A stretch of 5,120 bases of DNA, from positions 1-5,120 of the forward strand of contig DAIBSV010000131.1 in the NCBI GenBank assembly GCA_027415455.1. Reading direction: 5' to 3'. This document shows, one piece after another, positions 1 to 5,120 of the stretch. The DNA comes from Nitrospirota bacterium. Its GTDB lineage: Bacteria > Nitrospirota_A > Leptospirillia > Leptospirillales > Leptospirillaceae. A program made the translations under genes and the position numbers. The notes under the pieces were generated by a model. The model had not been told where the DNA came from and made no database searches. It saw nothing but the letters and a program-made list of their open reading frames with translations. The stretch's first letter is position 1, and each line of letters starts with the position of its first letter.

Positions 1-332
1 TATTCTCCACGTGCTTCCATAATGCCCCTGTTCCGGGCCGAACTGTTTCCCTGGGCAATGACGCTGCAGGCATACCCCAGGTCCTTGAGCTGACGGGCAA
101 TGACGTAGCCGCAGGGTCCCGCCTCATAGACAAAGTGAAGGGCCTCTTCCTTTTTCAGCGCAATCTGGATCTCTCCCAAACCGGAGACCTTCTTCACCAT
201 CTTTTCGATTTCCTTCGGTGTGTTCTGGATCTTAAAGGCGTCCACCCGGTCTTTCCCCGGTGCGAGAACCGCAACAGAGATTGTTTCCTTGTGAACATCC
301 ATTCCCACGATGATCGTGTTATTCTTTTCCAT
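1..332 (-). CDS. IS110-family transposase, N-terminal part (open at left edge, possibly broken)
   Basis: Transposase of the IS110 family, which recombines DNA through a RuvC-like DEDD domain and, in studied members, an RNA guide. About 110 codons are visible from an ATG at 332-330, with an AGGAG six bases upstream. Two family hallmarks are visible: GMDVHKE at residues 10-16, carrying the first catalytic Asp, and the FVYEAGPCGY block near residues 66-75, carrying the catalytic Glu. The sequence follows the family as far as CSVIA at about residue 93. Members usually continue there with a Pro-rich PSLIP..PGDR..TDRRDA segment, but this copy reads QGNSSARNRGIMEARGE. None of the three frames restores the usual motif before the window ends. 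It is therefore either a divergent member or a copy disrupted near base 55. The family call is firm; whether it is intact is not known. Confidence 0.85.
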   Translation of the reverse strand, partial: MEKNNTIIVGMDVHKETISVAVLAPGKDRVDAFKIQNTPKEIEKMVKKVSGLGEIQIALKKEEALHFVYEAGPCGYVIARQLKDLGYACSVIAQGNSSARNRGIMEARGE

Positions 333-338
333 GGTCGG

Positions 339-343
339 CTCCT
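339..343 (-). promoter_or_regulatory. Ribosome binding site of the IS110 transposase
   Basis: The minus strand reads AGGAG followed by six bases and then the ATG at 332. This is strong, well-spaced Shine-Dalgarno sequence. It decides the start, because the protein then begins a few residues before the conserved DVHKE motif, as expected for the family. Confidence 0.7.
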
Positions 344-345
344 TT

Positions 346-447
346 GCGTTATTGTTGGATAGGCCCTCTCCGGGGCAACCCACGAATGATAACCTGAGGG
401 CCGGCCATGTCTATATTATCTATTCAGCCAGTTTCTCGTTTTGTACC
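346..447 (-). ncRNA. Candidate bridge-RNA leader of the IS110 element
   Basis: This is the non-coding stretch directly upstream of the transposase start. IS110-group elements carry a structured bridge RNA in the non-coding end upstream of the transposase gene, pairing with target and donor DNA. The sequence shows one clear 7-bp inverted repeat, GGCCCTC at 362-368 against GAGGGCC at 396-402, with a 27-base loop, in the right place for such an RNA. The element end, the guide loops and the core dinucleotide cannot be identified from one copy. IS1111-group elements carry the RNA downstream instead, so if this element belongs to that group the assignment fails. The boundaries are approximate. Confidence 0.22.
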
Positions 448-498
448 CATAACCTGGCACTCGCGACAATTTGGGAATCATAAAGTGGCACTGGCACT
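448..498. repeat. Left repeat cluster with TGGCACT motifs, probable insertion-element end
   Basis: TGGCACT occurs three times here in the same orientation, at 455-461, 486-492 and 492-498, the last two sharing one base. The block 448-461 (CATAACCTGGCACT) is repeated directly at 1678-1691 with 13 of 14 bases identical. The block 471-492 (TTGGGA, then ATAAA, then TGGCACT) recurs in inverted orientation at 1692-1712 with a few mismatches and one indel. Several copies of a short motif plus inverted similarity at the other side resemble the multi-site transposase-binding ends of some insertion sequences. I cannot name the family, and no transposase lies between the two copies. Confidence 0.55.
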
Positions 499-514
499 TT
501 GAGTTGTTGAATAA

Positions 515-1042
515 CTAAACTTGACCGGCCTCTTTCAGACCAGCGGCAAAGGTTGCAAGCGACATCACAAGCGTAAGCGGCCTATTGTTCAGTGGAACTG
601 CGCCATACGACGCATACCATTTAGCCGCGCGATCATTCTTTGCATCGATGATAAGCAGCACGCCACCCGCTTCGGCTGCGGCGAGCAGGCAGCGCCGTGC
701 GGCCGACGCGAGAAGCTGCCCGCCTAGGCCTTGCCCCTGCACGCAGACATGCGTCGCAATGCGCGCAAGACGGAACCCCGGAACATCGTGCTGTGCAAGG
801 CCGCGACGAAAAGTCTGCGGCGTGTCGGCATACACGACCGCGCCCGGCGCTAGGCTGTAGAAGCCGAGGATCGTTTTGTTATCGGTGTTGTCGATCGCGA
901 GGAAGGTTTTCGCGCCGCCGAGGTCATGGCTTTGACGTGCATGGCGGTGCAGAAAATCGTTTAATTCCGCATCGCCGCAATCGAACGATTTGCGATCGTG
1001 CTTCCTGGAAACCGGCTCTTCGTGCCAAGCCGGAAGCATCAT
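515..1042 (-). CDS. GNAT-family acetyltransferase toxin of a type II TA pair (TacT/AtaT-like)
   Basis: A 175-residue GNAT N-acetyltransferase. Members paired with DUF1778 antitoxins acetylate the amino group of aminoacyl-tRNAs and stop translation. The acetyl-CoA pyrophosphate loop is visible as QGQGLG (residues 102-107) after the strand RIATHVCVQ. The typical late block IDAKNDRAAKWYASYGAVPL spans 132-151, with Y143 in the position of the catalytic tyrosine. An early FDCGDAELNDFLHRHARQ block (20-37) is also characteristic of these toxins. Length is normal for the family and the frame is intact, so it is probably functional. It starts at the ATG at 1042-1040, whose ATGA overlaps the antitoxin stop; a second ATG follows directly and could also serve. 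The tight coupling after the antitoxin gene keeps toxin production dependent on it. The exact tRNA target cannot be read from sequence. Confidence 0.9.
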   Translation of the reverse strand: MMLPAWHEEPVSRKHDRKSFDCGDAELNDFLHRHARQSHDLGGAKTFLAIDNTDNKTILGFYSLAPGAVVYADTPQTFRRGLAQHDVPGFRLARIATHVCVQGQGLGGQLLASAARRCLLAAAEAGGVLLIIDAKNDRAAKWYASYGAVPLNNRPLTLVMSLATFAAGLKEAGQV

Positions 1043-1317
1043 CTAGGTTTTGGCATTGCGGCAATGGCCCCGCGCAGCTTGGCATTCGGCGCAGGCGGAT
1101 TTTCCAGCAGGTCCAGCACCAGCAGGCAGTCTCTTTCCGACAGACGAATCCGCTCTGCTTCCTCGATCACGGTTTTAGCCTCGCGCATGGCGATCTGAAA
1201 GATGAAATTCGTTAGGGTTGTTTCCCGAAGCGCGGCCGCCCGCATGAGCATCGCCTTTTGCTCCGGCTGGATGCGAAGCTGCATCCGCTTGTTGTCGTTA
1301 ACGGCTACTCTGGGCAT
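1039..1317 (-). CDS. DUF1778 ribbon-helix-helix antitoxin (TacA/AtaR-like)
   Basis: A 92-residue antitoxin that binds and inhibits the GNAT toxin encoded directly after it, and as a DNA-binding dimer represses their shared promoter. Residues about 10-53 form the ribbon-helix-helix: the basic strand KRMQLRIQ, followed by helices ending in LTNFIFQIAMREAKTVIEE. The C-terminal tail (about 54-86), with IRLSERDCLLVLDLLENPP and then NAKLRGAI, is the usual toxin-neutralising segment of DUF1778 proteins. It starts at the ATG at 1317-1315, with AAGGA seven bases upstream. Its stop codon overlaps the toxin start by four bases. Antitoxin-first order and complete length indicate a working module. No odd residues were noticed. 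Confidence 0.9.
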   Translation of the reverse strand: MPRVAVNDNKRMQLRIQPEQKAMLMRAAALRETTLTNFIFQIAMREAKTVIEEAERIRLSERDCLLVLDLLENPPAPNAKLRGAIAAMPKPR

Positions 1318-1348
1318 GGTCGTTTCCTTTCATTATGTATGCATTGAA

Positions 1349-1386
1349 AGAGTACATGATTCTTAGCCTTCTGTCAATTAGTACTC
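1349..1386 (-). promoter_or_regulatory. Promoter and candidate operator of the antitoxin-toxin operon
   Basis: On the minus strand a perfect -35 TTGACA (1377-1372) is followed by a 17-base spacer and a weaker -10 TACTCT (1354-1349), about 30 bases before the antitoxin start. An inverted repeat frames these boxes: GAGTAC at 1350-1355 and GTACTC at 1381-1386 on the plus strand, one arm overlapping the -10 and the other just upstream of the -35. Antitoxins of this family autorepress through such palindromic half-sites, so the repeat is a sensible operator. The promoter reading is stronger than the operator reading, which rests on six-base arms. Confidence 0.6.
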
Positions 1387-1562
1387 CTTCAAGAAGTGCG
1401 GATAAAAAGTACGAGCCTCTACTGCAATGGCCTTGTTTAAAGAGAATAACAGACTATTCTGACATTTCTGAGCTTTTTGAAATCCCCAAGAGATTCCAAA
1501 ATTCACCAGGACTCATGGTGCAGTAGCGCCCGTTTAAAAAAGTAGGTCCTTGTTTTCCGTAA

Positions 1563-1580
1563 CAAGACAATCTTGTCTTG
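1563..1580. repeat. Short perfect inverted repeat (hairpin)
   Basis: CAAGACA and TGTCTTG form a perfect 7-bp stem around a four-base ATCT loop. The stem is AT-moderate and no T-run follows it, so it does not look like a standard terminator for either strand. It could be a protein-binding palindrome or a relic of a mobile element. Confidence 0.45.
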
Positions 1581-1677
1581 CTGGGGGCTACCGCAGGCAG
1601 AAAAGCTGGATGGGTTTATATTCTGGGGCGGAGTTATATCAGCTTGGAAGAAAGAAGTGATTCGAAGAGTTAGGAAG

Positions 1678-1712
1678 CATATCCTGGCACTAGTGCCATT
1701 TTATGGTCCCAA
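1678..1712. repeat. Right repeat cluster, related to the one at 448-498
   Basis: CATATCCTGGCACT at 1678-1691 is a direct repeat of 448-461 with one mismatch. It is followed at once by AGTGCCA (1692-1698), making a perfect 14-bp palindrome at 1685-1698. The stretch 1692-1712 is an imperfect inverted copy of 471-492. A TCGCGA also lies close to each cluster, at 461-466 and 1725-1730. The two clusters bracket the TA operon, about 1.2 kb apart, and probably derive from the same type of mobile-element end. Confidence 0.55.
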
Positions 1713-1924
1713 TCACAGTTTGCCTCGCGATTCGATCAAAAAGGGTTCTATGGCGAGTTCCGCCGGATGTGACGCCTGTGGAGAGAAAGGCCCGGACCGG
1801 AGCCGCAAGACGAAGGTGAAACCGGCCTCGGTGAAGGAGGAAGTCAGCCTTGTTCCTGTTTGATCGTTCATGAATCAGTCTGACGGAACTGCTTCGGGTC
1901 TGTTTCCGGATCGCAGTCCGGGTG

Positions 1925-1933
1925 TGGTATTCT
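1925..1933 (+). promoter_or_regulatory. Possible extended -10 promoter before jetB
   Basis: TGGTATTCT matches the extended -10 pattern TGnTAtnnT, four of six bases in the hexamer plus the upstream TG. No convincing -35 lies 16-19 bases upstream, which is tolerable for extended -10 promoters. Transcription would start near 1940, some 35-40 bases before the proposed jetB start. If real, it would let jetB and jetC be expressed without an upstream jetA. Confidence 0.3.
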
Positions 1934-1976
1934 CACCCATCGGGAGCCAACACATCGAGGGACACGGAAACAACGT

Positions 1977-2669
1977 GTGGCCGGCCTCCGGCCCTTTGGC
2001 AAGGAGACGCTTCTGGACGGACTGCAGGAGGAGAGAACGGGAGCCGAGACGGGCTCCCCCGAACTGTCCCGGGCGGTCATTCCCCTCATGCGGGGGGTGG
2101 TCTACCGGGAGGGGAGTCCCCTGGTCTGGGCCGCCCTCCTTCGCCACCGGAGCCGGGTCCGGGACTACGTCGCCGTAATGGGGCTCACCCTCCATCTGGA
2201 CGAGGACGAGGGGTACGCCTTCCTCCGGCAGGCGGAACTCCCGGAGGGAGCCTCCGCTTCCCAGGAGCTCCCCCGCCTCGTTCCGCAGCGTCCCCTTGGC
2301 TACCTCCAGAGCCTGCTCCTCGTCCTCCTCCGGAAGAAGATCGCCGAGGCCGAGTCCAGAAGCGGCGATCTCCGGGTCATCCTGACCACCGAGGAGATCG
2401 TCGAGATGGTCAGGCTCTTTCTCCCGGAAACCGCCAACGAGGTGCGCCAGCGGGACCGGATCCGGACCCAGATCGGCCGGATCGTGGAGATGGGATTTCT
2501 CCGCAAGATGGCGGGCTCGGGGGAGCGCTACGAGGTGGGGCGGATCCTGAAGGCCTTCGTCACCGCCCAGTGGATCGCCGACTTCGACCAGCTTCTCTCC
2601 GCCTGGGGGCAGGGGGAGGAGGGGGACTCCGGGTTCGCGGAGGAGACGGAGTCGGAGGAGAGGGCATGA
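1977..2669 (+). CDS. jetB: JetB, DUF4194 condensin accessory subunit of a Wadjet defence system (MksE/MukE-like)
   Basis: JetB is the winged-helix accessory subunit of the JetABC SMC-like complex, which recognises and extrudes small circular DNA so that the nuclease JetD can cut it. The 230-residue product has the DUF4194 layout: ELSRAVIPLMRGVVYRE near residues 29-45, EDEGYAFLRQ at 76-85, a helical LGYLQSLLLVLLRKKIAE block at 107-124, and two winged-helix stretches ending in RYEVGRILKAFVTAQWIADF at 184-203. The tail is acidic. The GTG at 1977 is the upstream start in a frame that opens after a stop at 1881; its ribosome binding site is weak and a GGCCGG/CCGGCC hairpin follows it, so the true start is uncertain. 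The next in-frame ATG, at 2088, lies within the conserved block and is too late. The gene overlaps jetC by ATGA. The usual preceding jetA is absent. Length is typical of the family. Confidence 0.87.
   Translation: MAGLRPFGKETLLDGLQEERTGAETGSPELSRAVIPLMRGVVYREGSPLVWAALLRHRSRVRDYVAVMGLTLHLDEDEGYAFLRQAELPEGASASQELPRLVPQRPLGYLQSLLLVLLRKKIAEAESRSGDLRVILTTEEIVEMVRLFLPETANEVRQRDRIRTQIGRIVEMGFLRKMAGSGERYEVGRILKAFVTAQWIADFDQLLSAWGQGEEGDSGFAEETESEERA
2654..2660 (+). promoter_or_regulatory. Ribosome binding site of jetC
   Basis: GGAGGAG lies five bases before the ATG at 2666, inside the last codons of jetB. It is a near-perfect Shine-Dalgarno sequence and, with the ATGA overlap, indicates translational coupling of jetB and jetC. 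It also fixes the jetC start. Confidence 0.75.
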
Positions 2670-5120
2670 AGCTTCCCTTTTCAGAATTTCCGGTGGGGGA
2701 GCGTTCGGGCTTCCGACTCCACCGCTTCGAGCTCTACAACTGGGGGACCTTCCACGAGCGGGTCTGGAGCCTCCACCCCCGGGGCGATAACGCCCTCCTG
2801 ACCGGAGACATCGGCTCGGGGAAGTCCACCCTGGTGGACGCCCTGACCACCCTTCTGGTCCCGCCCCAGAAGATCGCCTACAACAAGGCGGCGGGGGCCG
2901 AGGCCCGGGAGCGCTCCCTGCGCTCCTACGTTCTGGGCCACTTCCGCTCCGAGCGCTCCGACACCGGCCTCGCCGCCCGCCCCGTCGCCCTCCGGGAGCC
3001 GGGGGGCTATTCGGTGATTCTCGGGGTCTTCAGAAACGAGGACCTCGACCAGACCGTCACCCTGGCCCAGGTCTTCTGGATGAAGGATCTGACCGGCCAG
3101 CCCTCCCGCTTCTATGCGATCAGCGACAGGGACCTCGCCATCGCCACCCACTTCGCCGCCTTCGGCTCCGAGATGGCCGATCTGAAAAAGCGCCTCCGGG
3201 GCCTTCCGAAGACCGAGCTCTTCGACACCTTCCCGCCTTACGGGACCTCCTTCCGCCGCCGCTTCGGGATCGACAACGAGCAGGCCCTCGACCTCTTCCA
3301 CCAGACCGTCTCCATGAAGTCGGTCGGGAACCTTACCGGCTTCGTCCGGGAGCACATGCTCGAACCGGGGACGGCGCTCGGCCGGATCGAGGCCCTGATC
3401 GCCCATTTCGAGGATCTCACCCGGGCCCACGAGGCCGTTGTCCGGGCCCGGATGCAGGTGGAGCGGCTCACCCCCCTGGTGGCGGACTGCGATCGCCTCG
3501 ACGGCCACGAGACCGAGATCCGGACCCTCGAGCGGCGCCTCTCGGCCCTTGCCCCCTGGTTCATGGGGAGGGAGCGGACGCTCCGGGAGGAGGAGCTTCG
3601 GGAGATCCGCCTCTCCCTGGCCCAGATCGGGGAGCGGATGGAGTTGCTCGAGGAACAGAGGGAGTCGGTGAGCCGGGAGCGCGACGAGGTCCGGGCGGCG
3701 ATCGCCGTCAACGGCGGAGACCGGCTGGCGCGTCTCCGGGAGGAGATCCGCCAGAAGGAGACCCAGCGGGCGGAGCGTCTGAAGCGGGCGGAGCGCTACG
3801 ACGCCCTGGCCCGCTCCCTCGGCCTCCCCGCGATCTCCTCTCCCGAGGCCTTCCATGAGACCCGGTCGGCCCTGGAGGGTCTTTCGGAGCGGGACGGCCG
3901 GCGGCGGGAAGAGCTTCGGGAGCAGGAATCGGCCGTCTCGCTGCGACGCCAGACCCTTTCGCTCCGCCATCAGGGACTCGTGGCCGAGATCACCTCCCTC
4001 CGTCTCCGGCATTCCTCCATCCCCGCCGGACCGCTTGCGCTCCGGACGACCCTGTGCGAGGCTCTGGGCCTTCCGGAATCCCACCTTCCCTTCGCCGGGG
4101 AGCTCGTGGCCGTCCGGGAGGAGGCGCGGGAATGGGAGGGAGCCATCGAGCGGGTCCTTCACAGCTTTGCCCTCTCCCTTCTCGTTTCCGGGGAGCTCTA
4201 CCCCGCCGTCACGGAATGGGTCGACCGGAACGCTCTTTCCGGGCGCCTGGTCTACTACCGGGCGACAGACCGGCCGGAAGGTCCCCCTCCGGTCCCATCC
4301 CCCGCATCCCTTGTCAAAAAGCTCGTCTTCCGGGATGAGTTTCCCGTCGCCGGATGGCTGTCGGACTATCTGGCGCGCCATTTCGATTACGCCTGCGTGG
4401 ATCGGATCGAGGATTTCCGGAGGGAGCCCCGGGCCCTCACCCGGGCGGGGCAGGTCAAGGGGAGCCGGGGGCGCCACGAAAAGGACGACCGCTTTTCCAT
4501 CGACGACCGCACCCGGTACGTTCTGGGATGGAGCAACAAGGAGAAGATCGCGGCCCTCGAGCGGGAGGCGGGGGCCCTCGAACCACCGATCGCCGCCTGC
4601 GACCGGGAGCGGCGGGAGATCCTCCGGGAGGAAAAGTCCCTCGCCTCCCGGGCCGAGTCTCTGGGCCGGATCGGCGAATACCGCGAGTACCGGGAGCTCG
4701 ACTGGCGCTCGCTCGCCATCGAGATCGAAGATCTTCGGGAGGAGCAGCGGCGTCTCGAGGAAGGCTCCGGAATCCTCCGGGTTCTGGAGACGCGCCTCGG
4801 GGCCCTCGAGAAGAGCCTTCGGGAGCTCTCCGCCGAAATCGCCGCCCTCCAGGGACGGCGCGGACGGGAGGAGCACCAGAAGGACGAGACGGAGAGCCGG
4901 ATCGCCGCCCTCTCCCGGGAGCTTGCGGAATTTCCGGAGGAGGAAGCCCTCGCGCTCTTTCCCGCCCTTTCCGAGGAGATCGGGCGCCACTATCCCGGCG
5001 AGGAGCTGGCGAGCCTCGACCGCCTCGCTCTCTGCGAACGAGGGGTCCGCGGGGCCCTCTCCTCCCGCCTCAAGCGGGAGCAGGAGAGCCGGGAGGCGTT
5101 GCGGGAGCGCCTGATTTCGG
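2666..5120 (+). CDS. jetC: JetC, SMC-like ATPase of a Wadjet defence system (COG4913 type), open at right edge
   Basis: JetC is the motor of the Wadjet complex, a dimeric MukB/MksB-like ATPase whose head engages ATP and whose coiled-coil arms encircle DNA. 818 codons are visible. FRLHRFELYNWGTFHERVW (residues 16-34) opens the head, and Walker A, GDIGSGKST, lies at 47-55 with Lys53 and Ser54. A conserved PPQKIAYNKAAGAEARERSL follows at 66-85. A long charged heptad-like helix region runs from about 257 to 445. A hinge-like domain (about 450-625) includes WEGAIERVLHSFALSLLV and ends in RTRYVLGWSNKEKI. The returning coiled coil continues to the edge. Family members are about 1,100 residues, so roughly 300 are missing, including the signature motif and Walker B. 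No internal stop or frameshift was found at the points checked. jetD, encoding the nuclease, is expected downstream. JetC differs from true SbcC, although it is sometimes labelled as such. Confidence 0.92.
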   Translation, partial: MKLPFSEFPVGERSGFRLHRFELYNWGTFHERVWSLHPRGDNALLTGDIGSGKSTLVDALTTLLVPPQKIAYNKAAGAEARERSLRSYVLGHFRSERSDTGLAARPVALREPGGYSVILGVFRNEDLDQTVTLAQVFWMKDLTGQPSRFYAISDRDLAIATHFAAFGSEMADLKKRLRGLPKTELFDTFPPYGTSFRRRFGIDNEQALDLFHQTVSMKSVGNLTGFVREHMLEPGTALGRIEALIAHFEDLTRAHEAVVRARMQVERLTPLVADCDRLDGHETEIRTLERRLSALAPWFMGRERTLREEELREIRLSLAQIGERMELLEEQRESVSRERDEVRAAIAVNGGDRLARLREEIRQKETQRAERLKRAERYDALARSLGLPAISSPEAFHETRSALEGLSERDGRRREELREQESAVSLRRQTLSLRHQGLVAEITSLRLRHSSIPAGPLALRTTLCEALGLPESHLPFAGELVAVREEAREWEGAIERVLHSFALSLLVSGELYPAVTEWVDRNALSGRLVYYRATDRPEGPPPVPSPASLVKKLVFRDEFPVAGWLSDYLARHFDYACVDRIEDFRREPRALTRAGQVKGSRGRHEKDDRFSIDDRTRYVLGWSNKEKIAALEREAGALEPPIAACDRERREILREEKSLASRAESLGRIGEYREYRELDWRSLAIEIEDLREEQRRLEEGSGILRVLETRLGALEKSLRELSAEIAALQGRRGREEHQKDETESRIAALSRELAEFPEEEALALFPALSEEIGRHYPGEELASLDRLALCERGVRGALSSRLKREQESREALRERLIS

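Larger units (their letters stand above)
1387..1976. other. Gene-poor stretch between the TA pair and jetB
   Basis: I recognise no protein here on either strand. An open frame at 1573-1863 on the plus strand would need a TTG start inside a hairpin, and its protein resembles nothing I know. A shorter in-frame ATG at 1751 would give 37 residues with several Cys, Lys and Arg, also unrecognised. Another open frame at 1335-1526 runs through the TA promoter and is not convincing. The stretch holds a short hairpin near 1563, the right-hand repeat at 1678-1712 and a possible jetB promoter near 1925. Base composition is AT-rich to about 1740 and GC-rich after it. No trace of DUF3375 (JetA) coding sequence was seen. 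Confidence 0.6.

Noticed and set aside
448..498. The TGGCACT repeats as a CRISPR array
   Set aside because: The repeat unit is only seven bases, copies abut or overlap, and there are no regular spacers or cas genes.
697..1215. Plus-strand open frame of 172 codons
   Set aside because: It is antisense to the toxin and antitoxin, both of which have clear family motifs. This product is Arg/Cys-rich and unrecognised.
1335..1526. A 63-codon plus-strand open frame
   Set aside because: It runs through the TA promoter, has no good ribosome binding site, and its product matches nothing known to me.
1573..1863. A 96-codon plus-strand open frame as a possible jetA remnant
   Set aside because: It needs a TTG start inside a hairpin, crosses the repeat cluster, and shows no DUF3375-like sequence.
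2681..4990. A 769-codon open frame on the minus strand
   Set aside because: It lies fully antisense to jetC. Its product is a repetitive Gly/Pro/Leu/Glu-rich sequence expected from GC-rich codon bias, and it has no recognisable domain.
3855..5114. A 419-codon plus-strand open frame
   Set aside because: It overlaps jetC in another frame, and its Arg/Ser/Gly/Pro-rich product has no family features. JetC explains this DNA.
2666..5120. JetC as SbcC or an ordinary chromosomal SMC
   Set aside because: Its partner is a DUF4194 gene overlapping by ATGA, and the head and hinge blocks match the JetC/COG4913 type. SbcC is normally paired with SbcD.

Overview
The window joins a mobile-element and toxin-antitoxin patchwork (about 1-1740) to the start of a GC-rich, plus-strand Wadjet-type (JetABCD) plasmid-defence operon (about 1900-5120, open at the right edge). 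The organism cannot be named. Bacterial ribosome binding sites, the high GC of the right half, an IS110-family transposase and a DUF1778/GNAT pair suit a GC-rich Gram-negative bacterium such as a pseudomonadote or desulfobacterote, but that is a guess.

Left edge (1-447, minus strand): the N-terminal part of an IS110-family transposase running off the window, with a good ribosome binding site and an upstream leader that contains a 7-bp inverted repeat. In IS110 elements this kind of leader can encode the bridge RNA. The protein stops resembling the family after about residue 93, so the copy may be broken or rearranged.

Middle (448-1712): an intact antitoxin-toxin operon on the minus strand, made of a DUF1778 ribbon-helix-helix antitoxin and a GNAT acetyltransferase toxin that overlap by ATGA. 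It has a recognisable promoter and a candidate operator. It is bracketed by related repeats built on TGGCACT, present in both direct and inverted arrangement, which look like insertion-element ends. Nothing recognisable is encoded from about 1390 to 1976. That stretch is AT-richer on its left and becomes GC-rich on its right.

Right half (1977-5120, plus strand): jetB (DUF4194, a MksE/MukE-like kleisin-associated winged-helix subunit), then jetC (SMC-like ATPase, COG4913 type, Walker A visible), overlapping by ATGA. jetC is open at the right edge after 818 codons. In the usual jetA-jetB-jetC-jetD order, the kleisin gene jetA (DUF3375) should lie just upstream of jetB. It is not in this window. 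The expected place holds low-information sequence and the TA/IS patchwork, while a possible extended -10 promoter sits just before jetB. Either jetA was lost or displaced by the mobile material, or this operon is arranged differently. That missing gene is the most notable point of the window. Wadjet itself is a described system, and I see no wholly new system here.
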